A stretch of 64,000 nucleotides of DNA from assembly GCA_034509755.1 (NCBI GenBank), contig CM067541.1:3522001-3586000 (forward strand). The letters are read 5' to 3'. Source of the DNA: Anisodus tanguticus (lineage: Eukaryota; Streptophyta; Magnoliopsida; Solanales; Solanaceae). The translations under genes were made by a program, and so were the position numbers. Positions 33,775 through 44,889 of the stretch are shown in pieces (position 1 is the first letter of the stretch; the number at the start of each line of letters is the position of its first letter). The notes under the pieces were generated by a model. It did not search any database. It worked only from the letters and a program-made list of their open reading frames with translations, and was not told where the DNA came from.

Positions 33775-36700
33775 CACTCCGATTGAGTTAGGTGCAACTT
33801 CTCAAGTTAGAAATACAGCTACCATTGACTCAAACCACCTTTATTACCTTCATTCTTAAGATGGACCTGAGATGAACCTTATCAATTGTGTGTTTGATGG
33901 AAAAGGTTTTCCGGGATAGAGAAGATCCAGTCCTCATAGCTTGTTCAGCCAAGAAAAAATTTTAGTTTCATTAATAGAAGTTGCAAAATTTCAGATCTGG
34001 ACTCCACAAATTACCCTCTATGGAGTTGTTGCAATGACATGGTCATTGCCATTGAAATCACTATTCAAAGACATCAAGGACAATGTGATCTATTCTAAAA
34101 CAGCCAAGGAACTTTGGGATAGCTTAGAACAAAGGTTTGGCAAATTCAATGCTGCAAAATTGTTCCACCTGCAAAAGGAACTCAGCATTTCAGTGCAATG
34201 AAACTCTGATATTTTAGATTATTTCACAAAACTCAAGAGCTTGTGGGATGAACTAGATTCTTTAAATTCAGATATTGTGTGCACTTGTACATGTGATGGT
34301 AAAGTAAAATTGTCTAAATATCTACAAGATCAAAGGATGATTCATTTTCTGATGGGTCTATATGATGTTTATGCTCATGCTAGGGAAAATATTTTAGTGA
34401 TGAATCCCCTGCCTACAATGGACTATGCTTATTCACTATTGTTGCAGGATGAAAATCAAAGAGAGCTTTTATGTGAATGCACATGTATTTTCAGACTCAG
34501 CTTCATTCATGATCACAAATTAGAAAAAACTGAATCAAAAACCTACAAATCAGTACTACAGAAATGCAAATGGACCTCAGAAAATAGGAATCTACCCACA
34601 AAGGTTTGGAAATACTCAACAAAAATTCAAAGGAAAGAGGAGCAAATTCAACCCAAATGTAAGCTGCACTCATTGCCTTAAGATAGGACATGTCATGGAT
34701 GACTGTCAAAGGCTACATGTTTTTTCATAAGACTTTGAGTTCAACAAAGGGAAGAACTATCAGCCTACCGTCAAGGCAAATGCAGCAGTCACAAGGGAAG
34801 AGAATCAAGAATATACTGAGTCGCATAATGGAGATACAAGCAACAATTAGTCTCAACTTTTCAGCAAAGAACAGAACTGACACAAATGTTAAAACAGATG
34901 CACATGTCACAATTAGGATTTTCACCTGAAATCAATGCAAATGTTGTAGCTGGTACAATTCTCAAATACTCAGGCACATGTTTTTCAGTTTTTAACTCTA
35001 GCACCTGGATCATTAATTCAGGTGCCTCAGAACATATTTGTTTTAACTCTTCTTCTTCATCTCTTTAAATCCTCTTCCTGTTCCTTTAAATATAACTTTG
35101 CCTAATTCTTTCAAGGTACTGTTACTCATACAGGAAGTATTTTCCTTCTACCTATCCTTGTGCTTATAAATGTGCTTTTTGTCCCAGCTTTAAGTACAAT
35201 CTACTTTCAATGAATAGATTGTGTCATCAAATTAGTTGCAATGTTTTATTCTCTTCTAGTGAAAGTCTCTTACATGACCTTTTAATGAAGAGTTTAAAAG
35301 TTTTTGGTGAAGTTAGAGAAGTGCTATATCTGTTAGAGCCTTTAGTGTCTAAGTCTAGTTTTAACTCTGACAATTCTGTAGTTTCTTTTCAAAAAGAAAG
35401 AAATTCCAATCATGTTTCTAGTTCTGTTTCGCTTCAAGTTTTTGATAATGTAGCTCCAGATGTAAGCCTTTGACACATCAGACTTGGATATTTGCCCTTA
35501 TTAGTAATGAATAAATTTAGTTTTATCAAGTCTTGTTCCAATTCTGAATTTATTTCTGACGTATGTCCTCAAGTTAGACAGACTAAACTATCATTTCTTC
35601 TTAGTGAAGTAAAATTCAAAGTCGTATTTAATTTAATTCACATTGATACATGGGGTCCTTACAAGCATGTCCCTTATAATGGGGTACAAGTATTTTTTTA
35701 CTATTTTCGATGATTATAATAAAGGAACATGGACCTTCTTATTAAGAACTAAGAGTAATGCTTTTCATGTTCTCAAATATTTTTTTACTATGGTATGAGA
35801 CAATTGCACAGAAAAAGTCAAATGCATAAGGTCTAACAATGCTTTGGAATGGGGAAAAGGATCACAAGAGGCTGCTTTCCTGAATGATCAAGGAATTTTA
35901 CACCAAACATGTTGTGTTGCCACCCCACAAAAAAATGGAGTGGTAGAAAGGAATCATAGATATCTTTTGGAAATTTCTAGAGTCTGTTTTTTCAATCTAA
36001 GGTTCCTATACCTTATTGAGGAGAGTGTTCCCTTACTGTTATCCATTTAATCAATATCCTTCCTTCTAGAGTTTTACAAGGCAAGACACCTTTTGAGATC
36101 ATTTTTGGCCATTCACCTTCCTACTAGTCCTTGAGAGCTATTAGCTATTTTTTTAGGATATCCTCAGCACCAAAAGGGTTACAAAGTTATGGATCTAAAA
36201 ATCAAGATAGTTTTTATCTCAAGAGATGTGATATTTCATGAGACTCATTTTCCTTTTGCATCATCTAATCCTTCTTCTAACCAATGATTTCCTCCTTTTC
36301 ACCTACTCTTACTTCAGATGATGATATTGCAGAACATTCTGATACTATCTCTCAGCCTCACAATCCTCCTGGATCACCTCCTCCGTCACCTGCATCACCT
36401 CAACCTCCACAATCTCAACCATCTAAACCTAGTCCCATTTCAGTCCTAACCTCCAAAAGAACATGTTCTTCCAACCTTATCAGAAAGAATTTCTCATAGA
36501 CCAGGCTACTTAGATGATTTTATATGCAATAGTGTGTTTCTAACAAATCTCACTACATTTTGTTTTGCCTATCATAGTACTGTTTCAACCTTTTCTTTCA
36601 ATGCTCCGTCCCTCAACAATCAAAACATGTTGCGATCCCTTAGTCTCATTTATGAACCTAATAGCTTTTCTTAAGCAGCTTTGCATCCAGGATGACAAGA

Positions 36701-38170
36701 AACCATGGATGCAGAAATTCAGGCCTTGCAACTTAATCACACTTGGGACACTGTTGAATTACCCAAAGGAAAGAAAGCTTTACCGTGAAAATAGGTTTAC
36801 AAGGTAAAGCATAATTCAGATGGATTTATAGAAAGACTGAAAGATAGGTTAGTAGTGAGGGGGATATTCAAAAATAAGGAATAGATTACAATAAAACATT
36901 ATGACCTGTTGTGAAGATGACCATAATCAGGTGTCTTTTTCCAGTAGCAGTGAAGAAAGATTGGCAAATTTCACAAATGGATGTGAACAATGTCTTGTTA
37001 CATGAAAATTTAGAAGTCTTCATGAAATTCCCACCAGATCTAAATCCACCTACCTTAACCATGTTTGACTTCTCAAGAAATCATTATATGGTTTAAAGCA
37101 AGCTTCACGGCAGTGGCATGCTCGACTTGTTGGTGCACTTAGCTATAAAGGATATACCTCTTCTTTGAATGATTATTTCTTATTTTTTAAAAAGATCTGG
37201 GAACCACATTTCTATATTAGCAGTATATGTTGATGACATTTTACTAACAGGGGATGACATAACAGAGATTTCTGATTTCAAACAGTTCCTCAACTCAGAA
37301 TTCAGGACTAAAGACATAGGTGATATTCACTATTTTTTGGCCATGGAAATCATACGAGAAAAATAGGGTTTTATTGTTAGTCAACACAAGTTTACCTTGG
37401 ACTTGCTGAAGGAGTTTGATTATCACCATCTCCCTACCCACTTGACCCTACAATCAAGTTACAAGTAGACACTGATGTTATTTTGGATGATCCTACCATA
37501 TTCAGGCATTTAATAGGTAAACTAGATTATCTGACACACACTCGTATAGACTTAGCATTTTCAGTCTTGAAGCTCAGCCAGTTTATGCAAAGATCATGTC
37601 TTTCACACTTCTCTGCTGCTCTCAGAGTTTTGCGATATCTTTAATTAGACCCCGGGCAAGGTATCCTCCTATATTCTGATCCAACATTTTCCCTTTTGGA
37701 ATTTTGCGATGCTGATTGGGCTTCCTACTCGGATTCACAGAGATTTGTGAGTGGTTTTTTTATAACACTTGGTGGATCTCCCATATTGTGAAAATCAAAG
37801 AAGCAGGCTTCGATTTCCCTCTCCTTCGTTGAAGCGGAATATCGCTCTATGCGCAAGGTCACTGTAGAAATCACTTGGCTTGTAAGATTGCTAGAAGATC
37901 ACTTTTCACCACCATCAACTCTGGTTCCTATTCTTTGCGACAGTCAAGCCGCGATTCACATTGCACTAAACCCCGTCTTTCATGAAAGAACAAAGCACGT
38001 GGAGTTTGACTGTCACTTTGTGAGACAACAATACATTTCTGGGCTCATCACTCTGAAGTTTGTACCTTCTGAACATCAACTCGCCGATCTATTTACTAAA
38101 CCTCTCTCAGGGGCTTTTCTCATCGTGGAATCATGTCCAAGTTGGGTGTCCTTTATCTCCCCTCCGACTT
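33775..38170 (+). pseudogene. Outer Copia gag-pol, heavily degraded
   Basis: Recognisable in order: gag (33790-34680, with NVIYSKTAKELWDSLEQRFG), zinc-knuckle remnant near 34665-34710 (CSHCLKIGHVMDDC), protease (about 34990-35035, WIINSGASEHICF), integrase (35470-36050, HIDTWGPYK, TPQKNGVVERNHRYLLE), a proline-rich linker (36284-36480), RT (36560-37370, with YVDDILLTGDD) and RNase H (about 37690-38130, ADWASYSDSQRFVSG, CDSQAAIHIALNPVFHERTK, HQLADLFTKPLSG). Many frameshifts and stops make it non-functional. The RNase H end is the best preserved part. Confidence 0.88.
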
Positions 38171-38179
38171 GATGGGGGA
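38171..38179 (+). other. Polypurine tract of outer Copia
   Basis: GATGGGGGA immediately precedes the 3' LTR start TGTTGATGACGAG at 38180. Confidence 0.7.
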
Positions 38180-38471
38180 TGTTGATGACGAGAATTCCAA
38201 AATAGCTTCATCTTCCATGGTGATTTCAATCAAGTCGAGAAAGAAGAAGAGCAAGGAAGAAGATGGAGTTAGGTTTTCCCGACAAGAGGTAAAGTTTTAT
38301 TTTTGTTAGTATACATTCTCTAGAATTAGTACAAGTGTACAGTCCAAGTATTTTTCAGTAGTAGTGTTTTATTATTTATTACTGTACGAAATACATGTAT
38401 AAATATAGGCATTGATCATCAATACAATTAGACACAGAAAAAATTTCATTCTCAGTCTCATAAATCTGACA
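38180..38471 (+). repeat. 3' LTR of outer Copia
   Basis: 292 bp, TGTTGATGACGAG to AAATCTGACA. It lacks about 165 bp present in the 5' LTR. It is followed by the target duplicate CATCA (38472-38476). Confidence 0.92.
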
Positions 38472-38476
38472 CATCA

Positions 38477-39608
38477 TAACATACACATGGCAGAAAAGAC
38501 AAGAACGTTAATTTTTAGGGAGTATTAAATTTTCCCTACTAACAACCTTTCTCCCATCCCCCTAGGGTCGGTTTTTTTTGGGGATAGACTTGTGAAGAAG
38601 CAAACTTATCCCCGCCTCGATCGACAGCTGCTAAGTTTATCCATCTCTTCTAAAATTAGTTCGTCTTTTGTAACAAATAGATCCACGATACGGATTAATA
38701 TATGTTCTTACCATGCCCCAATCGGAAATAGGATTGACTACCGATTCCGAAAGAACTGGAGTTACATCTCTTTTTCATTCAAGAGTTCTTATGCGTTTTC
38801 ACGCTTTCTTGCCGCATTGGCAAACTGTAAACAGAATCCCTTTCACTACGTGGCTTCATATCTATCCCATCCGTTCTTTTGTGGATGTATTCTACATGTT
38901 TTTTATTTATGAAATAAATAATCCCCTTAATTATTTTCATTAATTGAAAGGTATATATACAAGTTGCAAATAAGATAATCATATTCCTATTCTATTCCTA
39001 AAACATTATTCTACCATAATTCTAACTATACAATTATGGTAAGTGTACAATACTAATTAAGGTAATATTTACACTACAATATACTACAAATATATATATA
39101 CCATATATACAAGATTGCAATCTGCCAATCTACCCGTGATGGGCTTCCAAGATGGGCCTCAGCCACTGCCGAGCTGGGCCACTGCTTCTGTATTCCCGTA
39201 ATATACACTTCTGTATATCAAATGTATATTACGAGTATATTACCTTGTTTAACAATTTATAAATAGAAAATTGGAGTAATAACAAAATGTGCTCCTATCG
39301 TGATATCTTTTCCTTTTCATTTGACGAGAGAGATGAAATGATACTGTAAAAAGGTGTTTGACTTTATGTGAATAACAGAAAGTATAACTAAAGAGTAAAG
39401 ATATGTGGAGAAGGGAGAAGTCGAAAACACAACAAAATAATTAGATTATTATATATAATTAAATAACATGTTAAATACACCATATCGTTAAATCATATCA
39501 TATAATATGATGTAAAATACTAAATGATAGAATTGTTAGAATCGACCCAGATAATTCGATGGTCAATTCAAATGCATCAAAATTTTGTTACAAAATGGCT
39601 TATAGTAT
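38477..39608. other. Spacer with a possible organelle-derived piece
   Basis: About 38690-38800 contains GACTACCGATTCCGAAAGAA, CTGGAGTTACATCTCTTTTT and CATTCAAGAGTTCTTATGCG, strings that from memory resemble plastid inverted-repeat spacer sequence. The surrounding composition is less AT-rich than the rest. The plastid origin is not proven. The remainder is AT-rich spacer, and frames at 38592-38982 are not supported as genes. Confidence 0.35.
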
Positions 39609-39610
39609 TA

Positions 39611-39860
39611 GTATTACTCGTCAAGCAAAATGAGCAACTTGTTAGAAACAAGAATTATGTTTCTAATTGAGTTCTTTGTAATTTGCACCCTTAACCTATG
39701 CACTCTTTTGTAATCTACACTTATAGTATATTTTTTTAATAATTTGCACCCTAATCTTCTTAACTCCTTACAAAATCATAAAAATTCCCTTTATAATTAT
39801 AAACAGGGGCAAAATAGGAAAACACAACTAATATTTCCCATTTTGCTTGACGAGTAATAC
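39611..39860. mobile_element. MITE with 22-bp terminal inverted repeats and TA target
   Basis: Left end GTATTACTCGTCAAGCAAAA and right end TTTTGCTTGACGAGTAATAC are perfect inverted complements over more than 20 bp, flanked by TA on both sides (39609-39610, 39861-39862). 250 bp, non-coding. The TA duplication points to the Tc1/mariner group although the termini differ from Stowaway. Confidence 0.85.
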
Positions 39861-41676
39861 TAGTCCATTTTCATCTTTATTCAAATGAATAATGCAAATT
39901 GCATATCTTTAATACTACCCCCTATAAACCCTATTAAAATTTCGCATCAAGGCCTCTATATTGTAAGAAAAAGAATTCTTTTTTATTTGATGAAATAAAG
40001 ATGAAAATTTAAATATTACTGAAAAAAGTAGCTTGACTTTATGTGGATAACAGAAAGTATAACTAAAGGCATGTGGCAAAGTGAGAAGTTAGAAAACACA
40101 GCAAAATTCAACGTCATCAAATAATCATGAAAAAGCAATCGACGTGTGCCTATAAACCTACCAAAATATTGCTAACTTGCCATCTTAATCCAAAAATATA
40201 GCACAAACATATGCTCTTCCATTTAATTCAGTTTGTGCCACGTGAACTAGATTTTAAAAGGTATCTAAAAGCGAGGATTCCTCGATCTCTTGCTCGCTTC
40301 GATCGGACTCTGACCTGGAAGAATGATGAGTCGTAACAAGATCCTAAATGACCGCTCAGAAGGCAAGAATAATTCTATTAGCTTTGACCTTACTTTTCTT
40401 GGGGTGGTGGTGTGCCTAAATTATTGGGATAGAAGAATATATGTTAAAAAAAACATCTAATCAAAATTCATTGTTTTTTTCTTAATCAACCAAAAAGTGG
40501 TTGATTTTGTATTTTAACAAAATAGAACAAAGAAATAAAATGTGGCAAACAAGGACTGAACCAAAGAGTAATATTTACATCCTCTTGGCATTTAATTCAA
40601 TCAAGCAATATTTAAAACTACAATGATAAGCAATAGATCACTTAATACGTATTACTACTCCTTTTTGTTCCGTATGATACTTTTCGATTATTGAGAGTTA
40701 ACTTAATTATTCGTTGAAGTTAATTGGATTTGATCAGTTTTTAAATACGATAACTTTTTAAAAAAATATTATAGGTAATAATTTTTCTCATATCAACATG
40801 ATCATTAATTTTTTTATCAAAATTCATATTATTTGAATATCAAAAAATAAAAATATATTATATAAATTGAGAGGAAGAAAGTAATCGTTAATTCTTATAA
40901 AATACAAATGCATTTTCATTAATAAATTGGAAATAAAAAAGAAGAATTTGAAATGCTTAAGACAAAATTCACAAAAGACAAGGAAGAAGAAAAAGAGATA
41001 CACGAAGAAAAATGTTAAAAATTATAGAAGGACCAAAGTGCTTTATAGAAAAATGCAAACGTGTAGCGCCTAGATGACATCTTTACAAGATTTTTCTTGT
41101 GCACTCTCTTTCGCATCCCAATTATAATAAAGAAAAAGATACCATCCAACTCCAAAAAATGCTAGTCCCTTTTTTCTTGTCCACGTATTTGCACGTGTCC
41201 CATACTCCATGAATCCTCCCTCTATGCCCACAAACTCCAAAAAAAAAAAAAAAAAAAAATTGATCAACTTATTTACAAAGTATTAAAAACAAATTTGATT
41301 AATAAGTATTACAACATTTAACCTGATAAGAAAATATTTTTTATTCAATTTCGTGAATGAGGTCCAAGTACAAAGATAAAAACATTTATATTTTGTGAAT
41401 TTGGAATAAATTCTTTAAATAAAATTTATTTATTGCATGACTTCTTCACTACGTATTCTTTTTCAAACTTAATTTTGATATATTTTACTTGAGTCCGGAT
41501 ATAGAAAATAACTTTTCAATCTTTGCAAGAAAAGGAAAGGTTGCGCACGCCACCTCATCACAACCCACTTATTGAATCAAATTGAATATGCTAGTATTAT
41601 TATTATTTAAACTAGTAAAATTTATATATCCAAATATTATATTAAAATACATGTAAATTAACATAGTCAATATTAT
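39861..41676. other. AT-rich spacer with a dispersed direct repeat
   Basis: A segment at about 40030-40105 (TTGACTTTATGTGGATAACA, GAAAGTATAACTAAAG) repeats 39358-39435 with moderate divergence. No gene recognised. A poly-A run lies at 41239-41259. Confidence 0.6.
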
Positions 41677-42544
41677 TGTCACGATCCAAATCGTAGGACC
41701 GTGATGGGCACCCTGATCCCACTCGTCGGGTACCACCAAAATATATTCAACACCTAATCATAATTAAATACGGATTAAGCCGAAAGACCAGTATGTGAAA
41801 TATTTATCCAGAAAACCAACTTATATATATACATACACATACCAAGGCCGACAAGGCCATACAAGTCTACTACACACATGACACATGTCTACAAGCCTCT
41901 AAGGAATATATGACATCACAAGGACGGGACATGACCCTGCCATACCCATATGCGTATGCAAACATATTGTACCACGATCAGACTGCAACTCTGAAACAAA
42001 TAGAGTGCTCCAATATCAACTCAACCAACAACCTACTAGCGTGAATCGTCACCCTCTTTAACTGAACCTTCGGGCATGAAATGCAGCGTCCCTCGACAAA
42101 AGGGACGTCAGGACGACCGATGTACTGAGTATGTCAGGCATGAATAATAGCATAATAGGGATATAACAATGACTGAAACAGAAACACTCGACCAACAGTA
42201 AATGCCTATGAGGGCCCTAATACATATGCCTAAATGTTATGCACAATGCAGTATACATATACATCAGCCTCATCGAGCATCTTCCTAGCCATAACAGCCT
42301 CTGTGGGCATCATACCATATAATAGTTAATGAATGTATACATGATGCAAATACGGTATACATACATACATATATATATACATACATACATATATATATAT
42401 ACATACATACATATATATATATATATACATACATATATATATATATACATACATACATATATATATATATACATACATACATACATATATATATACATAC
42501 ATACATACATATATATATATATACATACATACATATATATATAT

Positions 42545-42590
<46 letters not shown>

Positions 42591-43919
42591 GGCCACACAA
42601 GGGCATCTTCCTTCCCATAACCGCCTCTATGGGCATCAGGTTATATCGGCCACACAAGGGCATCACACCATATTGGCCTCTCCGGGCTCTTTTGTGATAG
42701 TCTGTACAAACTGCAGGTGGTGTGTGTATATAACGCCTATCACTTTCCTCATATCCCCTATATATACAATATTTACCATATAGTAGTGTGCATAGCACAT
42801 GTGGGTCCAGGGTAATATATGAATATAATGCAAATAAAAATGCATGAATGACAATAGCACATCCTGGGTGACACAATATACTTGTACCTTTGGCTAACAC
42901 TGTGAATATCAACATTTTTTCCATATGCCTCAATAAGGTCTTGGAAACATATTTAGACATGCTCTTATCATTGTCTTCGGCTAACATTGGGAATGTTCAA
43001 CATTTCTCTTATATACCTCAATAAGGATTTAAGAACATATTTAGACATGCTTTTAGCATAGGAATCAATAACATGAATATCCTTGACTACTAGGAGTAGA
43101 ATAAATTATGGAGTAATATCACAGTTATATTTCGTTACATGAAACATGTCAAAAGAAAGAAATAATTTGTCTTAACATACCTTGAACCAACCCTTTTAAT
43201 CCTACTGGAACGTTGCTTTGCAACAATATTGCAGAATGTTTTGTTCTAACTGAAATTTAAGAAATTTGGTTTGAAAAGGACCATACTACTTCGTGTGTTT
43301 TTTCCCAAATGAGAAATGAAGTGCAGGTTGTTAAATCGTTCTTTTTTTGTCTTCACGAATTCTCAAACCAATATATGAATTTCCACAGTGAGCACGAAAA
43401 TGAGTTACAAGTTACTGAATTGTTGTTTTGGTCTTTGTCTTACTAAAGTAATGAATGCTAGATTAACATTAAATAAGCTTTATGATATGGTCTCCCACTC
43501 AGCCAATTCTTTGGTGGTGGGAGCCCCCTCTTTCACGCCATGCACATTAACATTAACATTAACATGCACTCCCCTTCATTAATTAAATGATCCGCCTCCG
43601 TATAATTTATCAATTACACATATAATTAATTTCGTAATCTCAATTCACTTAAATCTTAATAATTTATAAGATCTTCATATACTCAATGCCATAATTTTGT
43701 GATATGACACTAGTCCATAACCTCTTTGTGCACGTATCAAATTATTTCTGATTCCCGTCGTCACACTTGTTACGTCCAAAATTATTTCGAGGTTTTATCC
43801 TTTTTTATACTAATCTCTTTATTAGCATACGTAAATATAACATAAATTTTCCCAACACTCGAATCTATTTACACACGCCTAGCGATTCAAACCGTGACCT
43901 GAAAATACGGTATGTTACT
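41677..43919. mobile_element. Solo LTR (large, probably Ty3-gypsy), copy 1
   Basis: Starts TGTCACGATCC and ends GGTATGTTACT, flanked by ATTAT at 41672-41676 and 43920-43924, a 5-bp target duplication. It aligns from end to end with 50276-52231 (shared blocks such as GGATTAAGCCGAAAG, GTACTGAGTATGTCAGG, CATACGTAAAT). No internal coding sequence or second LTR is present, so it is interpreted as a solo LTR left by recombination. Copy 1 is longer because of a large microsatellite. Superfamily is inferred from LTR size and ends only. Confidence 0.75.
42351..42588. repeat. Compound (TA)n/(CATA)n microsatellite
   Basis: About 238 bp alternating TATATA and ATACATAC blocks, inside solo LTR copy 1. The corresponding place in copy 2 (about 50950) has only a short sequence, so this tract expanded after the copies separated. 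Open frames here are low-complexity Tyr/Ile strings without coding value. Confidence 0.95.
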
Positions 43920-43924
43920 ATTAT

Positions 43925-44700
43925 AAATGCTTAGAAAACTTTGAAAATTTTATAATAAGAATCTATTTAATCCCCAAATAATAACTCAATGCTCCATATA
44001 CTAGGAAGATGAAAGTAGAATTCGATTGAATATTAACGCACAAAACTTTTCACAAATTCTTTGGCAATAAGTCAGAGGACTCAATGGCAGTATGAAATTG
44101 AATTTCTTATCTATATTAATATTACTATAAAATTGGACGAATGGATCAATTAATTTCCTGTCATAGGTTAAAAAATTTCGTGATAATGTAATAAAACTCC
44201 AAAATCAAAATTCAAGCAGCCCTTGCCCCCCTCCCTCTCTCTCCCTTCCTCGGCTTCTTCGAAGTAGCAACTAGCAAGTAGTCATTTCGTTTCAAAGTAT
44301 CTATCATGATTTTTTTTACACTTCTCTTGAAAAATATTAATCGTAATTAAAAATTTCAACTATTTTATACAGAATTTCAATCATAACATCAAATAAGGTA
44401 TTTATAATCTTCAAAAACAATAACTATTAAAAATGAAATGAAAATATAATTAATTATTTTAAAAGTACTTTTAAAATAATAATAATAATTTTTAAAAATC
44501 ATGATAAATAATTTCAAAACGTGTGCATGCATACTAGTTTTAATCTCAGGTGAAAAGTGGACGCGGAAAAACAAAGATTCATTGTTGTACGTGAGAGAGT
44601 GCCACGTAGTAGGGGACCTCAATGACTTTTTTTCATTTCTTTAGCTTAGGTTCATGCATTTGCTCCAAGTCTTTACTCCTTGATAAGGTCGGCTGATGCC
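43925..44700. other. NAC gene upstream region
   Basis: AT-rich DNA upstream of the NAC promoter, with ACGT cores at about 44584-44592 (TGTACGTGAG) and 44600-44610 (GCCACGTAG). No other gene recognised. Confidence 0.5.
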
Positions 44701-44712
44701 TAACTTTTTTAT

Positions 44713-44719
44713 ACGTGTC
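44713..44719 (+). promoter_or_regulatory. ABRE-like element upstream of NAC
   Basis: ACGTGTC, the core of abscisic-acid response elements bound by bZIP (ABF/AREB) factors, lies about 50 bp upstream of the TATA box. Two more ACGT cores lie 105-130 bp further upstream. This fits an ABA or stress-inducible RD26-type NAC gene, but function is inferred. Confidence 0.5.
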
Positions 44720-44768
44720 ACATTTTTAACCATCAAACACTTGAAATGTCTTTTTTCTACTTTCGTCA

Positions 44769-44777
44769 TATATAAAT
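44769..44777 (+). promoter_or_regulatory. Putative TATA box of the NAC gene
   Basis: TATATAAAT lies about 113 bp upstream of the NAC start codon and is followed by a C-rich stretch, consistent with a core promoter and a leader of about 80 nt. Confidence 0.65.
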
Positions 44778-44889
44778 CCCCCCCACTATCCCCCATTTCC
44801 AAAAGAAAAAAAAACTTTAGGGAATTTGATTATTATTATTCTCAAACTTTAGGTTCTTAATTTATTTCTTTTATTGAAGGCTAAATAAG

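Larger units (their letters stand above)
25934..38471 (+). mobile_element. Outer Ty1-Copia element (host of a nested Copia)
   Basis: A complete but decayed element flanked by CATCA at 25929-25933 and 38472-38476, an exact 5-bp target duplication. It has a 5' LTR (25934-26390), initiator-Met primer-binding site, gag-pol remnants (33775-38170), a polypurine tract and a 3' LTR (38180-38471). A second Copia (26488-33769) sits in its leader. Without that insertion it is about 5.3 kb, a normal Copia length. Confidence 0.93.

Noticed and set aside
25934..38471. Possibility of an endogenous pararetrovirus (common in Solanaceae)
   Set aside because: Integrase before RT, LTRs with 5-bp duplications and YVDD-type RT show Ty1-Copia retrotransposons. 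No movement-protein or coat-protein motif was seen.
42351..42588. Possible CRISPR-like or regular array
   Set aside because: The array is a simple compound microsatellite without unique spacers, and the genome is eukaryotic.
42285..42987. Open frames of up to 225 residues rich in Tyr, Ile, Met and Cys
   Set aside because: They are translations of the (TA)n/(CATA)n microsatellite inside a solo LTR, open in several frames on both strands, with no domain.
42900..43030. TTCGGCTAACA(T/C)TG(G)GAA repeats (about 42892 and 42978) as a functional regulatory array
   Set aside because: They are part of the solo LTR sequence and partly shared with copy 2 at about 51278; a function cannot be supported.
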